A DNA stretch of 64,000 nt from Eutreptiella sp. 'Long Island Sound 2002' (GCA_964036045.1 OZ038378.1:38007228-38071227); one strand, 5' to 3'. Positions 21,327 to 32,425 are shown, counted from the first letter of the stretch. Notes: generated by a model not told the origin, from the sequence alone. Translations and numbers: made by a program.

Positions 21327-21915
21327 GTCCCATTTGCTGAGCATGAATGCTGAGCATCCCCAAATATCCTGAACAATATGCTCAGCATTTTCCTACCATT
21401 TTTTACCTTCTATGCTGTGCGTCCCAGCACCATGTGTTACCACCATTTGTGGTGGGAACGTGGGGGAAGGTGTTGTGTTGTGCGTCGGTGGCAGCGGCAT
21501 GAGGGTGTCGGTGCCGTTTTCGGATGTGACCCCCACCCACTGCAGGTAGTGCGAAGAATGTTCCGTCGTGTTGAAGGTTTGGCTCGAGCATTTGTGAATC
21601 AGCCCATACTGCACAATTTGAAGGGAGGCTGAGCCGTGCATGCGGGGTAGTGGGGCGCATCCTCCTAGCCGATAATGCCACTACGCTACATCCATATGTT
21701 TGTGTTGCCCCCCCCCCCCCCCCGCACAAGTTGGGGGACGTTCCGCAAGGCAGCAAGCATTACCGCAGCCTCCTGCGGCAGTGATTTCGCACAGGGAGGT
21801 TCTCTTCTTCCCCGTAAAGCGCGGGAATTTGAAGCCCTTGTGGCACAAGACTACATCCTCCCACTCCCTTTTCATCTGCCGTCTTTGTCTTTCTGCCAAT
21901 TGGTAGTCCTGCTGC
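21327..21915 (+). other. Exon-like pieces between two hypothetical genes
   Basis: After CCACCCACTGCAG (21543) a short frame reads VVRRMFRRVEGLARAFVNQP, ending TGA 21630. A C run of about 15 at 21708 follows, then another frame reads KAREFEALVAQDYILPLPFH. Both look like coding scraps and may be exons of the flanking genes; frames do not join cleanly. Confidence 0.3.
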
Positions 21916-22155
21916 ATGCCTCGGATGTTGGCCTCCCCCCGTGGGTTTGGCAGGCGTGGGGGCAAAATACCTGTTTTCCTGCTCCATTTGGTCATTGAGT
22001 ATGCTGAAAGTGGGTACACATCCACACTTTACTTCCATGGCCTTACACACGCATTTGGCCAACCACACTTGCCGATCCAATACGGCGATGAGGCTGGGAA
22101 GTGCAATCTGTATCTGGGCAAAACCTTTGGCACACTAACTGCCACTCGCCCTTAA
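21916..22155 (+). CDS. Short hypothetical protein or exon
   Basis: ATG 21916 to TAA 22153, 79 codons. The second half reads as folded protein: YAESGYTSTLYFHGLTHAFG, then QYGDEAGKCNLYLGKTFGTL. It is in the same frame as the next gene (22168), separated only by TAA and TGA codons within 12 bases, so it may be its upstream exon. Confidence 0.35.
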   Translation: MPRMLASPRGFGRRGGKIPVFLLHLVIEYAESGYTSTLYFHGLTHAFGQPHLPIQYGDEAGKCNLYLGKTFGTLTATRP

Positions 22156-22167
22156 GATAGCATCTGA

Positions 22168-23010
22168 GAAACAGTCACTCATGAACTATATATTAAGTTT
22201 GAGGCCCGTAAAAGTGGGCGGTCACAAGTACACTTGTGGAAGCGTGTCCGCCGGGCGTTGGTGTTGGAACAGTGTGTTCTCAGTGCCCGGCCTGAGTGGC
22301 GTGTCACCCCGGAGCACATTTTGCGGCCACTATTGGCTCTGCGAACCGTGAGGGTCCTTTGCGCCCCGCAGATCCAATCGCTGCTACTGCAGCTTGGGGG
22401 TGAAGTGGATGCACATGACGTCTACTGCATTTGTGGACGTTGCGGGGTTGAACGTACTCTTCGGCGTGAGTGGGTGAAATTTCGGGTAGAAGTACTACAA
22501 CGGTAGCTCATGTTTTCCTATGTTTCAGCTGGCTCCTTTGTGCCCAGCCGTCAGCGTAGGGCAGAGGCCAAGGCACATAGAAGGGCGAAGAGACTGGGCA
22601 GGGAGTGCACCATACCGGATGCTCATTAGGTGTTGGTTGACCTTGATCCTTTGCATGTGGACTCAACGGCAGCGTACCTGCCGCCCGGGCACATACCTAA
22701 GGCGGATGGCAGTGCCCGCCGCATTGTGCCAATGCGGTCAGCGAAGCTATATCGGCGCATTGTAGCTGATGCGGAGGATTCGTCAGAGCCTGCACGGCAT
22801 CCCCTGCAAGACGCATGGGATTCCCCACGTGGAAGTGACAGTGTGTGGGAGAGTGGGAGTCGCAGTGGCAATGGGACTGGGAGTGGGAGTGCCAGTGATG
22901 TCTCCGAAGGTCACGCAACCAGCAGTGTTGTCACATTCAGCAGCTCCGACCTTGAGGGTGCCGCACGGCCTCCACGGAAAAACTTTCGCACAACAGCCCC
23001 ACGCACTTGA
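22168..23010 (+). CDS. Hypothetical protein with CxCxxC motif; two in-frame TAG codons
   Basis: One frame runs from 22168 to TGA 23008, about 278 codons, broken only by TAG at 22504 and 22627. Segments: VHLWKRVRRALVLEQCVL, a helical LRPLLALRTVRVLCAPQI, YCICGRCGVERTLRREW (possible zinc site), after the first TAG a basic RRAEAKAHRRAKRLGREC, after the second TAG VLVDLDPLHVDSTAAYLP, then a Ser/Gly-rich acidic tail. The 26 bases 22503-22528 begin GTAG and end TTTCAG, so the first TAG could be part of a very small intron; the frame is nevertheless open through it. The second TAG has no such excuse. Readthrough, UAG reassignment or early pseudogenisation are the options. Confidence 0.5.
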
Positions 23011-24235
23011 CACAGCTTGACCCAGCGGCCAGCCCCTATCATCGTGGATGTTGAGGCCGCATGCAACTTAGCCTCGGTAACCCATTTGCTGAGTGAGGGG
23101 GACCTCTTCCCTACCGACACATAAGGTGCTTTGAAACACTAAGTAGCCGGCCTGGGTAGGAGGGGGGCTATGGTGGAACGGGGGCAGGCGGTGGGGGGAC
23201 GGGACGGGGGGAAGCCGGTGTTCCGCGAGTCGGGTGAGGCATCGGGACTCTGTGATTGGCAGCTGCTGGCAATGGTAGCCTGGGCGACTTCTCTTTGAGG
23301 TGTGGCGGAGCAATGTACATGAGTGCACTTCATATATGGGTGATGCAGGTGGGGGCGGTGGTGATTGGAGGGGCGGTAACACAATGTGAGAATTTGGCAT
23401 TTTTTGACATACAAGGTGTTTTGGGGGCGGGGGTCATTGTATGATCATCCCTAGGTTTAGTGCACACCGCACACCGGGGGGTGCGCACCCAAAATCGGCT
23501 CCAAATACGCTTCCCATGTCTGGACGCAATGCTTCCGATGAACTTGACCACAATTGGTTGCAGTGTCCCCACACATTGGTTGAGGAACACGCTTCTAATG
23601 ACAGAAGCATTGCTGCCGATGGGCGGAAGGATGACTAGAGCCGGTGCGGACGATGTTGCCAGCGAAACAAAAGGAATGACCGTCAGCAAGGGTTGGCATG
23701 GTGCCAAGCATTTCGGTCCCAAGAAAAAGTATTCCGTCCTGTGTGTGGGAGCCACATGTGCACACATGCCCATGTCGCCCACGTGTATGCACATGTATGC
23801 ACTTGTCACACATTTTAGAGCAGTACTGTGGAGTCTCCTAGAGTTGGGCTGAGGGGTTTGGATTAGAGCATAAAAATGGATACGTCACGACACCCCTCTC
23901 CCATTAAATCCTGCTAAGGAGTCACCAAGCAAACAAGCAATCAACCCCCAAAAAGAAGAATGGGCACTGCAACGTCGCTCAAATCCGAAATGTAAGCGCA
24001 CATAGTACACGTGCGACCCCCCACCTTTTGTCATCAAAATTGCCAAACGAGGCACGCCGACCCCCGTACCAATGGTCACTTGGTGGACCAGCAGGGCAGC
24101 ACGGGCCGCACATGGCTCGGGCCAATGGTGGGTCCACCAGGGTCACTGGCATGAAGAGATTTTCTCCAAAGTTGTTCCTAGTCCATTTGTGGTGCTCCAG
24201 CAAGCATTTTTTGTTATTTTTTTAAAGGCCGGAGT
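23011..24235. other. Spacer with weak frames on both strands
   Basis: A 159-codon minus-strand frame (23330-23809, no ATG at its start) has a Cys pair (CAVCTK) and moderate composition; plus-strand frames across it are no better. The stretch 23140-23230 is G-rich. I see nothing that decides between strands and call no gene. Confidence 0.35.
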
Positions 24236-24800
24236 GAACCATTTTGGCTCATGGAAAATCCAAATATGCGTTTAAAATATGCCGTTTTCGGACCAAGCAT
24301 GTGTCAAAAATGGATCAAAAACACGTTTTGCCAAAAGTAATCGTAGGGTACTTGGGATGCTCAAGCAAGTGGTTTCACCTTGTTTTGAGCCGGTGCTGAC
24401 TCGTTTTGGTCCATGCAAAACATGGCAATGCCTTGAAAACCGGCTATTTTGGGGACAAGTATGGATTCCAAATTGCTCCAAAATGGGTTTTTGCAAATTT
24501 CTTCGTGGACCATTTGCGGTGCACAAACAAGTAAAATGAGCGCAATTTGAGCCTATTGAGCCATTTGGGCCCCTTCAAGGCCCCCAAAAATATTGAAAAG
24601 GGGCCATTTTGTGGCCAAAAAAATGGTTGAAAATGGGTCACAAGCATGTGTCCACAAAATTCATCGTGGACCATTTGGGGTGGTCAAGCAGGATAATTGC
24701 GCCCATCTGGATCCCATTTTCACCCAATTCGCCCCATTTCGCACCTCGATGCACCAAGTTGTTCACCTCTCGTGCTCCTCACAATTCCTCACAATGGGCT
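24236..24800. repeat. Satellite-like 160-bp family, diverged cluster 1
   Basis: Shows the marker words of the 39-45 kb repeats: CAAAAATGGATCAAAAACACG, GTGCACAAACAAGTAAAATGAGC, CATTTGGGGTGGTCAAGCAG and GAGCCATTTGGGCCCC. At least three diverged units are recognisable. Frames stay open because the unit is close to a multiple of three and lacks stops, not because of coding. Confidence 0.8.
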
Positions 24801-25013
24801 CATTTCACTTTTTTGTGCACCCCAAACTGGCCAAACCACCACTCCCCAAACACCCAGTCCTCAAAACTGGTGACAAGAAAAGCTCCAAATGGCACTTCGA
24901 GTCCCATGACTCGTCGGGAGGAGCCATCGCCCCCCCCCCCCCCCCCCCAAGCCTCCCACGGCCATGAAGGCCACCGCCGCCCCCAAGAGAACCCCCCCCA
25001 AAAGGGGGGGGGG

Positions 25014-25271
25014 ATGCCGACGACCCCCTCGTCGGCACCAAAGCCAGAGCCCCGCACCCCACGGGCGCGGAGGCGGGCACCCTCACCGGTGTCCACCGGA
25101 GGAAACCGGATCGTCTAGGTGGAATTTCCGGACAACCCCGAGCTGTACGAGGTGGGCCATGGCATCCTCTTCCCCATCCTCCAAGGTGTCAAAGAACACT
25201 TGCACTGTGTTCGCAAGGGCAAGGAGAAAGCCACCCCCCCCCCCCCCCACCCAGCCTTTAGGCAAGCCTAA
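25014..25271 (+). CDS. Disordered hypothetical protein, one in-frame TAG
   Basis: ATG 25014 begins a Pro/Thr/Ser/Arg-rich disordered stretch (SSAPKPEPRTPRARRRAPSP) up to TAG 25116. The same frame resumes VEFPDNPELYEVGHGILFPI and then LQGVKEHLHCVRKGKEK, plainly protein-like, into a poly-Pro tract over a C run (25224) and TAA 25269. Total about 85 codons. It resembles in style the disordered coding DNA at 30.6-33.1 kb. Possibly an exon of a larger protein. Confidence 0.4.
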
Positions 25272-25400
25272 CCCGAAGACGAACCCCCTGCCTACCCCCA
25301 AGACTAACCCGCCGATAAACCCCAAAACTAATCTCCCGACTAACCGCAAACCACAAAACAACCCCAGTTCTAACCCCAACCGTGATCCAACCCAACATTC
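25256..25400. repeat. Short imperfect repeat, CTAACCCC-AAGAC words
   Basis: Words such as CCCAAGACTAACCCG, CCCAAAACTAATCTCC and TTCTAACCCCAACC repeat every 18-24 bases. The frame over it gives Asn/Pro/Lys/Thr-rich repeats and is likely low-complexity DNA. Confidence 0.7.
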
Positions 25401-26403
25401 GCGGGACCCAACGACGGGGTCTCAAGAGGTGAAACCTACAGGTGGTACCACCTGTGGTACAGGTGCTATACTGGCATTGGAGCCAGTCCTGAATACTGGA
25501 TATCATTGAGAAGGTATATGGTGTCTTGTTGTGTGCAGGGATTCTCAGGGAGGGTTAATTTTTCGAAACTAGGGTTAATATTTGACAGGTTAATATGAAC
25601 GTCGGCGACGCTTTCATTTTTAACATTTAAAATATTAAAGGAAAAATTAAAATCAAAAATTAAACCCAAGAACCATTTTAATATGTTTTTCCATGGAGGC
25701 AGGTGAGATCCCCACCCCAACCCCCGGGTAAAAATGACAGTGATCCCGTAAGGCACCCCGTGGGGCTAGAATTTCCCCCGTCCGCCCCCCTAAAAAAAAA
25801 GGGTCAACTTTCGGTTACAGCATTGTTTTTAGCCCCAACTATTAAACATATTGGGTTTAACATACGTCTCTAGGGCCGCAATGGTGGCGACGTTTGGGAC
25901 ACTACGACGTATTTCCACAGCCATAACACAATAATTCGTTCATATCATGTAGGGCAAAAGATCTTGTGATGCATGCCCCCGGCATTTTGTGCCTACCACT
26001 TCCTTAGCACACTTTGCATGAAGCAGTTTTGTTGCACGTCTTTTTATGCACCACAATGAACGCTTGTTCAGTCATCCGCACACACCAAACAATAACAAAC
26101 ATAGGGCCAGACACTCCGGTACACCGCAAGCAAGATTTGTTCATTCATGTGGGAAGGTCCATTCACCAAAGTCTGAATCCGAGATGACGTAGGTGGGTGG
26201 GGCATGCATTAGGCGTTGGGTCAGAAGCCGCTCGCATGGGAGGTTACAGGTCCAGTAATTTGGCGTAGGTTGCGTGGCACTTCGGGTGCCCAATTTGGCC
26301 CTTATGCGGAAAAGGGGGCGAGGGCTGAGATCGTTGCCTTCCCAAAACAAGATCCGCATCCCACTCATCACAGCCGTCCCCATGTCCATTCCCATCCTAA
26401 TCC
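25401..26403. other. A/T-rich spacer, nothing supported
   Basis: 25540-25680 is the most A/T-rich stretch seen, with AGGGTTAAT words. On the minus strand a 110-codon frame (26141-26473) ends VISDSDFGEWTFPHE and might be a real C-terminal exon, but no start or family is visible. Confidence 0.35.
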
Positions 26404-27001
26404 TCATCCCAGCACCAACCTCGAGAGCCCCAACACCACCTCCACGGACCCACACTGATGCCTTGGCTCGCATGGCTGTTGGATGACCGGATCATCCAAA
26501 GCACGGCATGCGACCTGGACAATGCTATGGGAAAGGAACAGAAAAAAAGAGCACTTTGAGTCCATAGGACCACGCGCAAGACAACAAAGACAACTTTGTG
26601 CAGTAAGCGCCAACATTGGAGACAACACGCGGAACGTCCGGAACGCGCTCAACAGATGGATGATGTCCACGACCCCAACTGGAGACAACGTGCAACACAC
26701 AAAGGGTGACAGGGAAGAATGCAACGCGGGGACATCAAATGCCGCACCCTCGCTCAGCCTCCGCTCCTCACTCAGGGGGTTCCGGAACAATGGAGTTGCT
26801 GTTCAAGTGCTTCATCTCAGTTTGCCCTCGACGATGTGGCATGGGCTCCACTATGGGCACACCGGTGGCCGCCTCCAAAGGTGGGACTGTGGTGTCCCTC
26901 TCCGCGACGGGGCCACATCGACCCTCATCCGCCTCAATCACATCCTCAGGCTATTGCAAGGGCACCAGACAGTGAATACTAGCAGCGCTGAACAGCCATG
27001 A
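26404..27001 (+). CDS. Ambiguous coding DNA, several open frames
   Basis: All three plus frames and one minus frame are open over most of this stretch. The most protein-like reading on the plus strand begins LAWLLDDRIIQSTACDLDNA and later reads QFALDDVAWAPLWAHRW, but crosses two TGA codons. The longest uninterrupted one is 172 codons (26483-27001), Arg/Asn/Ser-rich. I could not choose. It is likely a remnant of a coding sequence, strand uncertain. Confidence 0.25.
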
Positions 27002-27401
27002 ATGCCATAGCAACGGTCATGTCACAGAATGTCACTGAAGATGGCGCAACACTGCACAGTGCAAGCCTTCACATCGGGCAAAAGGTCACTTTGTGATGGA
27101 ACATTCTTTTCTGGTGGAGGCGGCGGCGCTGGTAGTTGTCGGAGCTACGGGTATTGCACTCCACTAGCTAGCTAGCTTGCGGACTGGTAGCGGGCATCAT
27201 TACCGTCTAGCAGGGCAGTGCTATACGGGTTGCCGTAGTATCCCAACACGCGTGGTGGGGCAAGCAGATAGTCCCAAGGGTCCCTGTCCAATTGAGGATA
27301 GGGGGGCGTGCAAAACATGCCGACACTTTCACAGCCACGTACGAAACCAACATACGGGGCGTGCGGAACACGTAGAACGCAAGATAGAGGTTCCAAAGCC
27401 G

Positions 27402-27644
27402 TCACAGAAGGTGACACGTAGTGCAAGCAGCACACGTCTGTCGCCTCTTGTTGGCTTTGTCCAACTTTGCTACCTTGTGGCACCGCGCCAGGACCCAAGG
27501 CTTGTGGCCAACGTTGTTTAGATCGTCCAATTCCGTGTTGAGCAGACAGTACGTGAGACTCACCGCCTTAATGGTGTGTGCATCCGTGGTGACAAGATCT
27601 TCCTTACTTAGTTCCATGAGATGTTGCGTTGGAATACCCCACAC
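27402..27644 (-). CDS. Hypothetical fragment, minus strand
   Basis: An 80-codon minus-strand frame reads HLMELSKEDLVTTDAHTIKA, then LLNTELDDLNNVGHKPWVLA and KLDKANKRRQTCAACTTC, a soluble helical composition with a terminal CAAC. It lies downstream of the decayed gene at 27.9-29.3 kb on the same strand and may be its 3' part. Confidence 0.3.
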   Translation of the reverse strand: MWGIPTQHLMELSKEDLVTTDAHTIKAVSLTYCLLNTELDDLNNVGHKPWVLARCHKVAKLDKANKRRQTCAACTTCHLL

Positions 27645-27927
27645 ATATGAGCACTCATCACCATGTCACAGCCGACCTCCTCTTGTGCCACAGCCATGCA
27701 ATGGCGTCTGCGCATCCTCACCGTGAGCTTACTGAGGGGCACGGCCTCGTGGTTCTCTCACGGCTTGGGCCTGTCCTAGAATAGGGTGTGCATCTTCACA
27801 CCCCTTCGTGCAAGATGCAAGCGCCTTGACAATGGAACCGGCCGGGTAATGAGCTCCGGCGGTTGGGTATTACTCGGTGAGGTAAAGAGGCCCTTCGGTT
27901 GATGACTCGACATTCTTGACTCCACGC

Positions 27928-29286
27928 TCAAGCACCGATTGAATGCACTGCCACCCTGCCTTGGAGAGGTACACCACGGCCAAGCCTAGCTCTTGACAGT
28001 CGCATAAGAGGGCCCACAAAACACTTAGAACACAGGGAAAACTCCAATGCCGAGGCAGAGACATCACGCTCGTGGCAAGCCACGTCCGTTGCGACCCAAG
28101 ACATCTCTGGAGGCAAAGCATGAGGAACACGCATGAGACACAACACGCCCGCTTCAATCCTTAGCCAATTCCTGAAGTGCCATACATGTGATTGCAAAAA
28201 ATCTTTCATGAACTCCAAGCTATCCAAGAATCGTTTGTCTTTGCGGAACTGCTCCATGAGGGTGGGTCCCACAGGCACACCCATCGCATAACCTTCCACA
28301 TCAAAGTGGACATTTGGATATTTGTGGTTGGCCTTCTCCAGCTTGCGTGAATAACCGCCTCAGCAGCCTGGAGGAAGGCAGAGTCCATGTCATCGGACAA
28401 CCAAGCGCCGTTAGGGCGACCATTGCGGTCACCTTGTTCCGCTTTCTATCTGATGTATGCAAGCGCTGCCACAAGCCCGTTGTGTCCCAACGGTGCACAG
28501 CACTCGTAGCGTGAAACACAACAACAAAGACGCGGCCATCGTCCATCTGGTTTAAGGGCCACAGTTGGAGACAACGTGCACCACGTGAGCGAATTCCATT
28601 ATGAGTAGCACTGGCGCCAGAGACGGGCCAAAGAAAGGCCTCCAGAACATGGAGGCCATGCAGCACCATCAATACTAAGGCCAACCAATAGCCGTGGCGT
28701 GGGTCATACTCGCCCGTTTTGGAAAACCATTGCTGCATTGCAATGCAGCGCCATTATCTCCATATTGGAAGGGTCAGCCATCTCCAGGGGCGTCGGCACC
28801 TATTGAAATTCCTTGGGATACAGCGAAAGCGCCATCCTCACATTACAAACGTGTAGGCGGCAAGATACGTACGACCTCCACAACCCCAAACCCACCGGCG
28901 CTCGATATCCAAAAAGGTCAGAGAACCAACACATGTCGGCCATTGAAAAGGTAAAACATCCTGACAGTTAAGGCCAAAGGACCCTGCACCCCAATACAAG
29001 GACCTTGGCACAACGGTCCACGATTGTACTGGGTGAACAAAAGCAGTGCGCAGCACATGCGAACTTGCACTTCGCAAACGTCATTGAACGTGTGTTTGCC
29101 AACAACCTTCACATTTGAGATGCCCGCATCTGACATTTGTTGCCCAGCGACCCCGTTCATACGACACGCAATGTCATTAGCCGCATATGTAAAATCATCT
29201 GCCCCAATTGGGACACAATTGTTTGGATATAAGGCAGCTGTTCCGTGCACGGCCTCCCCATAGCCCTTAGGTACGAGAGGCGCCAA
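27928..29286 (-). pseudogene. Decayed minus-strand gene of unknown family
   Basis: Protein-like segments in changing frames run in order along the minus strand: GADDFTYAANDIACRMNGVA and TFNDVCEVQVRMCCALLLFT (29286-28918); WPTCVGSLTFLDIERRWVWG (28950-28838); YDPRHGYWLALVLMVLHGLH and MDDGRVFVVVFHATSAVHRW (28738-28440); SDDMDSAFLQAAEAVIHASW (28400-28340); then GPTLMEQFRKDKRFLDSLEF and HVWHFRNWLRIEAGVLCLMR (28299-27928). At least four frame changes and some stops separate them. Summed length is near 450 residues. The order and even spacing suggest one ancestral protein. I recognise no motif. A plus-strand frame at 28694-28954 is also protein-like, which adds doubt locally. Confidence 0.35.
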
Positions 29287-29449
29287 TCCCCCTCAGTGTT
29301 GCCGGCCCCTAATCCTTGCAGACTTCAGAACACGCAAACATGCAAAACACAAAACTCTACCTCCGTCACAACAACCATAGCCAACAAGCGAGACGAACGG
29401 CACGCGCGCGACACACAGAACACAAACATAAAAAAGGACACATAGAACA

Positions 29450-29590
29450 ATGGAGCCACGCAACAAAAGTGGCCGTACCGTTGAAATCCTCAAAAAAGAA
29501 ACGGATTACACAATTCGGATAGGACCCCTCAAAATTTGCAAATTCGAAAAGTACTTCTTGAACGTCTCCGTTTCGCACGTACCCCGCTAA
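29450..29590 (+). CDS. Small 46-residue ORF
   Basis: ATG 29450 in context AGAACAATGG opens 46 codons to TAA 29588: MEPRNKSGRTVEILKKETDY and on through PLKICKFEKYFLNVSVS. Basic/hydrophobic alternation is protein-like. It could be a first exon of the coding DNA at 29.8-30.2 kb on the same strand. Confidence 0.3.
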   Translation: MEPRNKSGRTVEILKKETDYTIRIGPLKICKFEKYFLNVSVSHVPR

Positions 29591-29815
29591 ATCATAGGCA
29601 AGGGAATATATTAACCACCCCATCTTCACATATTTATGTGAATTTGAGGGATTTTCAAACAATTGTACCCTTAATTCCACGTGCATCCGTTGTCCTCTAG
29701 GCGTGCTTATGTGCTACATTGTTGCACAATCAGATGGTAGCGTGGATGCATTGCTATGTCGTTGGGTACATAGGACGTCCCGGACCCCCAACTGACCTCA
29801 CTCCATACCAAAATT

Positions 29816-30209
29816 TTGCTTTGTGTAGCTCTTGTTATGCCTTCCTCTCGGGACATTCTTCTCAAGCTAAGCATGATGCTTACATGTTTGAGTGATGCCA
29901 CGAGTATGCCTAACTCTCGAGTTTCACAACTCCTTGGTGAGTGTGTGACTTCATCCCCTTGGTGTCGAGCCCGATGGGCGAAGGCCACCGAGGTTGCCAA
30001 CCTCACCCTCACGTGCAACAAGCAATCTATGCGTGAATCAACGCAACGCCCTCCTCTTTCCCACATGCGATTACATCGGCCTCCTCGTCTACCAGACTGT
30101 CCCCAAGAACGCCGTGCGACACGTAACGGAGTTTGTGGCCCGCCAGGGGCCCGCCTACTTGGCCGCAACGTGGTGCAGGCAACAAATGAATGGTTGGTCC
30201 CACCCCTGA
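29816..30209 (+). CDS. Hypothetical protein with one frame change
   Basis: From 29816 the frame reads MPSSRDILLKLSMMLTCLSD and continues to about 30030. There the neighbouring frame takes over: RNALLFPTCDYIGLLVYQTV, then VRHVTEFVARQGPAYLAATW, ending SHP and TGA 30207. Together they give about 125 residues with one hydrophobic helix-like stretch. A 192-codon minus-strand frame overlaps it but is Arg-rich and less convincing. Confidence 0.35.
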
Positions 30210-30599
30210 TGACCAAATCACTGGGCACCCATCGTGTTGCCCAATACAACATCCTGCAGTTATGAATAGGCTGCAATACGTACAAAATATATGTGCGTTC
30301 AAATTTGGATTCATTTGTTGAGGTTGATATTAATTTATTTTTTCAATCGCCGTGACCGGGAACCTCGAAATATTAGCACAAAAACCGCAAAAATTCAGCA
30401 ACAACAAATCGGCCAAATACCTGCAAGTTCTTGGTCCTTTTTTTTCACGATAGCGGCCGTTTCCTTGTGGCCGCACACGGCCATCCCAATCACCCACAAC
30501 TACGTAGTTGTGCAGACCTATGTGCCATGATGGAGCAGCCCAATGGATAATTGGGTCCAACTACCACCGGCACACGGACAGGCAACCCCGCGTATAATG

Positions 30600-31250
30600 A
30601 AGGTCAGCTGGCGCTACCATTCCTCTTACGCGTTGGCTTCAAGGTCGCCACATAACACACCTCAATATCCGGTTTGGACTCTCCGGTTTTTGTTGCAGCC
30701 GGTGCATCACCGGCTGGGGGGGCGGGGAGGTTGGTATGGGTGGACGAGGGGAGGGTGGTCCACCTGGACAAGCCCATGCGGCTCGGGGAGGTCCGAGGGT
30801 GGTGTGGGTGGCAATGGGAGTTGCCGGGGAAGAAATGGTAACGAACCCCCCCCCCCCCCCCCGGAAATGGGGGTGAAGATGTTTGAGTTGGCGCAACTCC
30901 ACCTCTTCACCTCTTCAAAAAAGGGGGGGCCACCCACTTGCGATTCATCGCCACCAGCTTGCAGGGGCTGGGCTTGGGGGGGGAAGGAGTATGGGGCGAG
31001 GACCTGGACCTGGGCGCCGACCCGGTCGGCGCTGATGGACATTGGGGGGTTGGACCCGGAGGCGGCGAACCTGGGGGTGTATGCCGGGATGGTGCACGGC
31101 ATCGCCTCCCGGCCCAAGTCCAAGCCCAAGCCCGCCGCAACCCCCGCGACTGGGGGCCCCCCGCACCCCCGCACCCCCCCAGCCCCCGGGACTCCTTCGC
31201 CAAGGCCCTGGGGGCCATCTCCCCCGCCCTGGACCGGCAAGGCACCGTAT
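30600..31250 (+). CDS. Disordered/low-complexity coding DNA, 5' part
   Basis: Frame shifts at C and G runs (30846, 30922, 30976) join pieces that read as protein: EMGVKMFELAQLHLFTSSKK, LRFIATSLQGLGLG, then LMDIGGLDPEAANLGVYAGM, VHGIASRPKSKPKPAATP, a Pro/Thr linker, and DSFAKALGAISPALDRQG. The reading implies one protein with an N-terminal helical part and a Lys/Pro-rich linker. No family recognised. It is likely joined to 31403-31684 across a CTAG-rich intron-like stretch. Confidence 0.35.
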
Positions 31251-31254
31251 GTTG

Positions 31255-31378
31255 GCTGCGTTCTAGCGTTGATCTAGCGAACCGTTGTGGCGTTGATCTA
31301 GCCACCGCCGTGCCGCCGCCGCTAGAACGCCGCTAGAACGCCGCTAGAACAGTTGCCTAGAACGCCGCTAGAATGCAC
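31255..31378. repeat. CTAG-rich repeat, GCCGCTAGAAC units
   Basis: GCCGCTAGAAC occurs in tandem (31317-31347) and again at 31361, preceded by TTCTAGCGTTGATCTAGCG. Eight or more CTAG tetramers fall in about 120 bases, very unusual density. It is followed by TTTGTGTTCACAG, an acceptor-like site, so it may sit in an intron. Confidence 0.85.
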
Positions 31379-31402
31379 GTGCATTATGTTTGTGTTCACA
31401 GG

Positions 31403-31684
31403 TTTTGAGCGTGCAGACGTGTGGAGCCGAACCCCGCGGGGGAGACCAGCAGCAGCAGCAGCAGCGGCGGCGGCGGCGGGGAGAGGACCACCCCCCCCAA
31501 GGCCCCCAAACCCAAACCCCCCCCCAAAGCCCCCAAGAAAAAACCCCGCTTCGAGAGTAGCGAGGAAGACGCCCCCCCCCCGAAGCCCAACAGACCAAGC
31601 CCAAGGCCAAGCCCAAGCCCAAGGGCAAGGGCAAGCCCCCCCCACCTCCAAACCCCAAGCCCCCCCCCCCCCCCTGCAAGATAG
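31403..31684 (+). CDS. Disordered Ser/Gly/Pro/Lys-rich exon
   Basis: After TTTGTGTTCACAG the best frame reads NPAGETSSSSSSGGGGGERT, then KAPKPKPPPKAPKKKPRFES and SEEDAPPPKPNRPSP, a typical charged disordered region. Other frames here are poly-Ala or poly-Pro artefacts. Likely the C-terminal tail of the coding DNA upstream. Confidence 0.4.
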
Positions 31685-31991
31685 GGGCCGGGACCCCTAT
31701 GGGACTCTGCCAGGTGTGGGGGACACCCGGTATGTCCCTTGGGCGGAGGGGGGCAATGGGGGGACCGTCAGCCAAGTGACGGTGTTAGGGGATTGGGATG
31801 AGGAGTTGGACCCGGTATTCGATGTGTGGTGCCGTAGGTGTTTCCGTATTAGTCGCTGGCACGCGTCCTCGTCGTATGTTGGGTCTCCGGGAAAAGGGTG
31901 CAAGACGTGTTGCGTTCCTGCAATTGGGGTTTGGGGCGTGTCTTGCGCAATGAGTCCAGTGCGCCACTTCTTGACCATTTTGTACAAGTAA
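31685..31991 (+). CDS. Hypothetical Cys-containing fragment
   Basis: In one frame after the C run at 31664: DPYGTLPGVGDTRYVPWAEG, then VTVLGDWDEELDPVFDVWCR and Cys pairs (WCRRC, CKTCC), ending TAA 31989. The composition is protein-like, the Cys pairs might bind zinc, and the piece has no start of its own. Confidence 0.3.
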
Positions 31992-32156
31992 CCGTATCCG
32001 TGTACCGCTGCTCTGCGGAGTTTGCCTATCTGTTTCCGTATGTGGTGCTCTTGTGCCTCACCTACCTCCCGCAACCGTGTCGTGGGGTCTGGGGTTTCCG
32101 ACCATGTTATTGTGGCTGGCGTCTTAGTGCGCTTACCCTTGGTACACGCTAGAAGA

Positions 32157-32425
32157 CCCCATCTCGTTCTAGCCTAGACGCCGCTAGAGTGGCTAGAACG
32201 ACAAAAAGAGGGGGATCCCCCCGGGGGGGGGGGGGGGGTGAGGTGTCTAACCGGGACCCCCCTATCCGTACTTGGGGGCCCATAGATTTTTTTCACCATT
32301 TCATTGTTTTCACCTGATTTTGGAGTCCAAAAAATTTTGGTCCTAGCGGCATTCTAGCGACGCTCTAGCGAGCGCCGCTAGAGCACCGCTAGAACGGTTC
32401 GCGGGCGCGCCGCTAAAACAGCATG
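32157..32425. repeat. CTAG-rich repeat, second cluster, around a G run
   Basis: CTAGCCTAGACGCCGCTAGAG at 32172 and CCTAGCGGCATTCTAGCGACG through GCCGCTAGAGCACCGCTAGA at 32342-32395. These are the same core as the 31.26-31.38 cluster, here in both orientations. A run of about 18 G at 32221 lies between the halves. Confidence 0.85.

Noticed and set aside
29707-30285. 192-codon minus-strand frame
   Set aside because: Arg/Ser-rich and overlapping better plus-strand readings at 29816-30209.
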